Source: Ampelomyces quisqualis
Taxonomy: Eukaryota > Ascomycota > Dothideomycetes > Pleosporales > Phaeosphaeriaceae
DNA length: 64,000 nt
Assembly: GCA_018398575.1 (NCBI GenBank)
Contig: JAGTXZ010000003.1
Location: 558,001 to 622,000, forward strand
Direction of reading: 5' to 3'
Shown here: in pieces, positions 59,190 to 64,000 of the stretch
Layout: every line of letters starts with the position of its first letter
How positions within the stretch are numbered: the stretch's first letter is position 1
Program-made: the position numbers and the translations under genes
The notes under the pieces: generated by a model
What the model was told of the DNA's origin: nothing
What the model saw: the letters and a program-made list of their open reading frames with translations, nothing else
Databases searched by the model: none

Positions 59190-62100
59190 GTTACAATTTA
59201 TCTTACCTTAACCTTTCTTATTTGTTTTGCAGTCCTTATTTCCTTATACCTACGCTTCTTTATAACTAAGGCCTTAGCTTATGCCTTAATACTCTTGTTA
59301 ACACTAGTGCTTAAGGTTTCTTATTTTTGAATTTACAAATTATCTTATTTGTTTCTAAAGCCTTGCAGCAACCTATTCAAAAGCTCTTCTTCTAGGTTTA
59401 GGTACGCAGCTTTAAGAATTAGATTACTTCTTTAGTTACTTAATATATTTAACTATACTTAAATATTAATAGCCAAAAGATTTTAAACTGTCTATTTCTT
59501 ATCTTTAATCTTAAGTCTTAGGATTGTATACTTAGCCTCTAATAGTTAAGACAATTTAAGATTCAATTAGACACAGATAAGTTACAGTTTATTTAGCTAT
59601 CTAAGTACCCTTGTTTATACAATCCTTTACTCTCTATTCCTACTGTTTTATATTAAGCTACAGTGCTAGCTACTGTCTATCTTAATGTGCAACAACGCAA
59701 CGCCCTATAAGAAAAAGAAGACTATTGTATCTAAAATAGTTCTTACTATTTCTCTTCTTCTATTTATTATATTAAGGGATGCTTAAAGCTCCTATTAGCC
59801 TAAAAAGTCTTAGAGATTCCTTATACCCTAACTAAGCAAAACTGGTTAGAGTCTAAACCCTCTCTAAGCACCTACATAGCTCTTATTTCTGCTAATACAT
59901 TTTACTTTATTATAAAGAAGCCCTAGAACAAGTTCTTTACAACAAGCCTCTATAAGATTAACAGAATCCTTGCCTCTAAGAACAACGCAGACAATTAAAG
60001 CCAATTAGATAAGAGATTACCTGCCTGTTACTCCTAGTATTAGAATATATTTAGTAAGTTAGTAGCTAATTAATTACCTTCTTATTGTCTGTACAATTAT
60101 AAGATTATTCTTAAAGAACTATTACTAAATGCGTTTAGTCTCTTGTACAAGCAAAACTAGAAGGAGCTTAAAGCTACTAAGGCCTACGTCTAGAAACACC
60201 TTTAGAAGAGTTTTATTAAGGCTAGCCAAAGTCCTTTTGCTTTACCTATCCTTTGTGTACGCAAACTAAATAGAGATATACGCATCTATATAGACTACTA
60301 GAAGATTAACGCCCTTACGCGCAAGGACGTCTATCTAATCCTTTATATTAATAAGCTGCTGTTACGCCTCTCTAAAGCCAAGATCTTTACTAAGTTTAAC
60401 ATTAGGGCCGCCTTTAACAAAATTTGTATAGATCCTAACTCTAAAGAGTATACTACCTTTTAGACCTGTTACAGTACATACAAGTGTAAGGTTCTCCCTT
60501 TTAGCTTATGCAATAGGCTAGCTATGTATTAACGCTATATAAACAATATACTAATTAATTATCTTAACAATTTCTGCATTGCGTATCTTAACAACATTCT
60601 AATCTACTCTAAGGATATAAACTTACATTAAGAACACGTCTAAAAGGTCTTAGAGCGCCTACGTACTATAGGACTCTAAGTAGATATTTAGAAGAGTAAA
60701 TTTTATGTAACCTGCACAAAGTATCTAGGTTACGTTTTAATAAACTAGGGCACTAAAGTTAACTCTAACAAGGTAGAAGCACTCTAAAACTAGGCTAAAC
60801 CTACTACAGTTACTAGCGTTAAGTTATTTCTTAGTTTTGCTAGTTTCTATTAACAATTTATTAAGGATTTCTTCTGTGTAGCCAAACTAATTATAAAGCT
60901 TTAAAGTCTCTCTATACTGTTTGAATAGACTACAGACTGCTAACAGGCTTTTAATTAGATTAAAGCCTTACTCCTAGCTATTCCTATACTATCTTATTTC
61001 TATTCTAAGTATAACACAAAGTTAGAAACTAACGCGTTAGATAGAGTAATAGCAAGAGTACTCTCTTAGAAGCACCCTAACAACAAGTAGTATCCTGTAG
61101 CCTTCTATAGTTACGCCCTATTTAGGGCTAAGCTTAATTAAAAAATATATAACAAAGAACTTTTTGCTATCTTAAAAGCGTTTAAGAAGTAGAGAGCTAA
61201 ACTTACTTCTATACAAAGTTAAATCTAGGTGTATTTAGATTACTACTCTTTAAAATACTTTATAACTACTAAGGTTCTTAATGCACGTTAAGCACAATAG
61301 GTAGAGATTATTACCTCTTTTAATTTCTGCATTAAGTACACGCCTAGCAAGCTTAACAAGTAAGCTAATATCTTAAGCTAAAGGAAACAGGACGTTAGTA
61401 AGGTTAAGGCTACCTAACAAGACAACAGATTCTGTGTACTTCTAGGACCTAAACGCCTAAACCCTCTAGTTAACTCTAAACTAGCTTAGAACTACGTCTG
61501 TAACTAGCTAGAGGTTAATATTTCAGCTATTTTAGTCTAATCTATTAGTGCCCCCCTAAACCTTAACTTGTTAAAACTAATTAAAGCTCTGCTAGCAGAG
61601 AATTGCTATTCCTTTAAGAAAGAGTGTCTTAAGCTACTACAGCTATATTATATCTAAGAAGAACTACTACTTTATTACTTACACCTTTGTGTACCTAGAG
61701 ATTCCTCCTTATGCACTTAACTAATTAGAGAGGCTTACAATTAGGTATCTACTGCTTACCTAAGTGCTATAAAGACGTATTAGCTCTTAGCTTAGTAATA
61801 CTACTAGAAAGGCATAAAGGCTATATATAAACGCTATGTACAAAACTGCGTTTCCTGTTAAAGATCCTATCTAAGACAGCTCTAATCCTAAGGTTTCCTC
61901 TATCTGTTACTAATCCTTAATAGGCCTATATAGCATTTGTGTATAGATTTTAAGACCTTCCTAACTAATTAGCATAGCTATAATTAAATTATAGTTATTA
62001 TTAATTACCTATTAAAGCAAGCTGTTTCTATTCCTTGCTATAAAATAATTAACGCTTAAAGAATAGCTTACTTGTTTATTTAATAAGTATACTAATTTAG

Positions 62101-63130
62101 CTATACGCCTAAAAGTATAGTGTTTAACTATAGCCTCTAGTTTGTGTTCTAATTCTAGTCTAAGTTCTGCAAGATCCTAGGCGTACAAATTAAGCTTTCT
62201 ACAGCCTACTATAAACAAACTAATAGACAAACTAAGATTATAAATAAGTATATTAATTAACAATTAAGGCCTTTTATATCCTATTACTAGGACAACTAGA
62301 GTAACCTCTTGCTAATAATTAATTAAGCCTAAGCTACGCTGCTGCACTCTACAATTAGTATAGCGCTATACTAGCTCTTGTTTAGATCTAAACTATAATA
62401 GAGCTAAGATTAAGTACTATCTCCTTTAAAACACAAAGATGTAAACGTTAAAGATGCCTTAAGCTTAGCTACCTGTATGTATGCAGCCTAGCGCACAGCT
62501 AAAGACAATATAGAAAAGGCGCAGTAATAGATAGCTGCTAAAGTAAATAAATATTGTTAACTTATTAATTAGGCAGTAAGTAACAAGGTTTACCTCTTAA
62601 CTAAAAACTTATCTGTTACTTGCTTAAGTTGCAAACTCGCTAAATTGTAAGAAGGCTCCTTTAAAGTTCTAAAATAAGTTAGCTATTTATTTTAACTAAA
62701 GCTACCTAAAGGTTCTAAGATCTATAACGTGTTTGCTCTAGATGTTCTCTACAAGGACCTTAATAACCCCCTACCTAGTTAGCTAAGCCTAAACCTATCT
62801 AGTATCCTAATTTAAGGCGTTAAAGAATAAGAAGTTAAAGAGATCCTAGCTAGTAAGCTATACTGCTCTATCCTAAAGTATTATGTAAAATAGGTAGGCT
62901 ATAATTCTAACTCTACCTAGTATAATGCCTTAAACTTTATAGGCGCTCTATACATATTACAAGCGTTCTATAAACGCTATCTAAAACAGCTAAGACTCTT
63001 ACAAGCGTTAGCTAAGTAGATTACAGTATAGGAAAAAGAAGTTAAAGATCTTACAGCATTTTAAGACAATTATATTAAGGGAATTAAACTTAATATTGCA
63101 ACTACTACACTAGTAGGTAACAGCTATTAA
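59190..63130 (+). pseudogene. pol of Gypsy chromovirus 3 (RT-RH-IN-chromodomain), RIP-inactivated
   Basis: One frame holds the readable domains. RT: VRKLNRDIRIYIDY (about 60257), KINALTRKDVYLI, IFTKFNIRAAFNKI (about 60390) and YLNN at 60584-60595. RNase H: ELFAILKAFKK near 61160 and YLDYYSLKYFITT near 61240. Integrase: zinc finger NCVSC near 61850, core with DFKTFLTN near 61950, NYSL, stop, FVF and STAYYKQTNRQTKI near 62200. A chromodomain at about 62831-62960 reads EVKEILASKLYCSILKYYVK, stop, VGYNSNST. It ends in TAA at 63128-63130, followed by two more TAA. Asp-to-Asn and Gln/Trp-to-stop changes fit RIP. The protease centre was not resolved. Confidence 0.92.
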
Positions 63131-63141
63131 TAATAAGAGTC

Positions 63142-63831
63142 TTACTCTTCTATTAGATCTAATAGCAGACTGTTATTGCTACTAGTAGGACGTTCTTAAT
63201 TGTCTAAATCCCTAGGTGCAGACACTAACGCACTACCTAGTTATCTTCTATTCTGGCCCTGCTTACTGCAAGTACTAGCCTCCCGCGCTGCTTTCTGCGC
63301 CTCCTCCTACTCTGCTAACTAATTAGCCCTTAATGCTATTATAACATCTACTAGCTAAGCAACTACACTAGTTAACCTAGCTGTACTCTTCCTAAGCAAC
63401 CTAACCTCCTTAGCTATTACCCTAACCTCCCTAGCTAGCTCCTCCCTCTAGTAATAAGTGCTAACTAACAAGTTAGCGTTGTTTATATTAGCTACCTGTA
63501 CAGTGCTTACTTGTACAATAGTAGCTAACTAAAACGCTGCCTCCTTAACAGCAGCCTTCTGCTCTAACACTACCTTATTAGACTTATCTCTACCTAAGGC
63601 AGCAAACCTGCAGTTAAGGGCCTTAGAGAGGCTATTATACTCTTAGCCTGTATATAGAGGAACTAGGCAACACTTCTTATTTAAAAGTGTGCAATAAGCA
63701 CACTTCTTAGACACGTCTAAATAGAATCTAAACTTAATATTAAAATAGCTGCGGGCAAAAGCCTTTACAGCCTGCAGGTAAATAACCTAATAGGCTAGGG
63801 AATAAGCTCTAGGAGGGATAGGAATAGGCAT
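63142..63831 (-). pseudogene. Antisense ORF 3' of pol in Gypsy element 3 (Cys segment plus coiled coil)
   Basis: ATG at 63831 to TAA at 63144-63142 is 230 codons in one frame, with about nine internal RIP-type stops and no frameshift. It begins MPIPIPPRAYSLAY. A Cys segment VSKKCAYCTLLNKKCCLV follows at about 63720, then LSKALNCRFAALGRDKS. After that come long helical stretches (EELAREVRVIAKEVRLLRKS, and EEAQKAAREA) and a Ser/Arg-rich end. It is convergent with pol, with only 11 bp between the two stop codons. The layout matches the antisense frames of the other two chromoviruses. The Cys spacing is compatible with a small zinc-binding module; the function is unknown. Confidence 0.7.
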
Positions 63832-64000
63832 TATGTATATCTACTATATAGTTAGCTAGTAATTAAGAAAAGACAAGGCTTAGATAGCTTTAGGTATACA
63901 AACGTAAGGGAAAGAGTGTAGAGAAGTAGTATACTAGAGGGCTAGCCTTATATATATGCTTAAAAAGCTTAAGGTAAAGTTAGAAACGTTAAACGCGCTA
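63832..64000. other. 3' region of Gypsy element 3, cut by the window end
   Basis: AT-rich DNA that would hold the promoter of the antisense ORF and lead to the 3' LTR. The first bases of an LTR (TGTTACATC) are not seen before 64000. Confidence 0.4.

Noticed and set aside
20895..64000. AT-rich DNA as mitochondrial sequence
   Set aside because: It carries chromoviruses, a hAT transposase and an intron-bearing H3-like remnant with RIP-type changes; no mitochondrial gene is seen.

Overview
This window looks like nuclear DNA of a filamentous ascomycete, most likely a plant-associated Dothideomycete of the Pleosporales type. It has two compartments. One is about 54 kb of very AT-rich, TpA-rich DNA (about 1-10.55 kb and 20.9-64 kb) in which almost every coding trace is a transposon riddled with TAG/TAA codons. 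The other is a roughly 10 kb island of balanced composition (about 10.67-20.54 kb) with three intact, intron-bearing genes. The damage has the pattern of repeat-induced point mutation (RIP): CpA and CpG become TpA and TpG/CpA on both strands, stops arise from Gln/Trp codons, and Asp becomes Asn. All three reverse transcriptases read YLNN where the family has YLDD. Reading frames still run for kilobases without frameshifts, so the decay is by substitution and not by indels.

Layout. 192-7035: Gypsy chromovirus 1 (+), with gag, protease, RT, RNase H, integrase and chromodomain. 7036-9956: a 2.9 kb transposon remnant ('family A') whose inverted copy is at 22286-25205. 10008-10331: a further LTR. 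10.67-20.54 kb, the island: a rhamnogalacturonan-acetylesterase-like secreted esterase (-), a seven-transmembrane protein (+) and a SurE-like phosphatase with altered metal-site residues (-), separated by small TIR elements. 20540-20894: a TIR element lying across the island edge, one arm clean and the other mutated. 25.6-31.5 kb: a hAT transposon remnant (-) beside a RIP-degraded histone H3-like gene (+) with two recognisable introns. 33771-34606: a lightly mutated non-autonomous family A element. 34.6-44.2 kb: unassigned transposon debris and three tandem arrays. 44196-51655: Gypsy chromovirus 2 (-) between 284-bp LTRs, with a solo LTR of another family inserted at 48346-48800 with a CTAGA target duplication. 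51.66-55.61 kb: another degraded transposon with a family A-type end. 55842-64000: Gypsy chromovirus 3 (+), preceded by a partial tandem copy of its LTR and gag.

The two observations most worth following are these. (1) All three chromoviruses carry, between the end of pol and the 3' LTR, an extra open frame on the opposite strand, convergent with pol and coding for a short Cys-containing segment plus a helical or low-complexity region. (2) A histone H3-like gene is embedded in the hAT-type repeat, which suggests gene capture (transduplication) followed by RIP.

No tRNA, rRNA, CRISPR array or telomere array was recognised. Identities come from reading motifs by eye; no database search was run.
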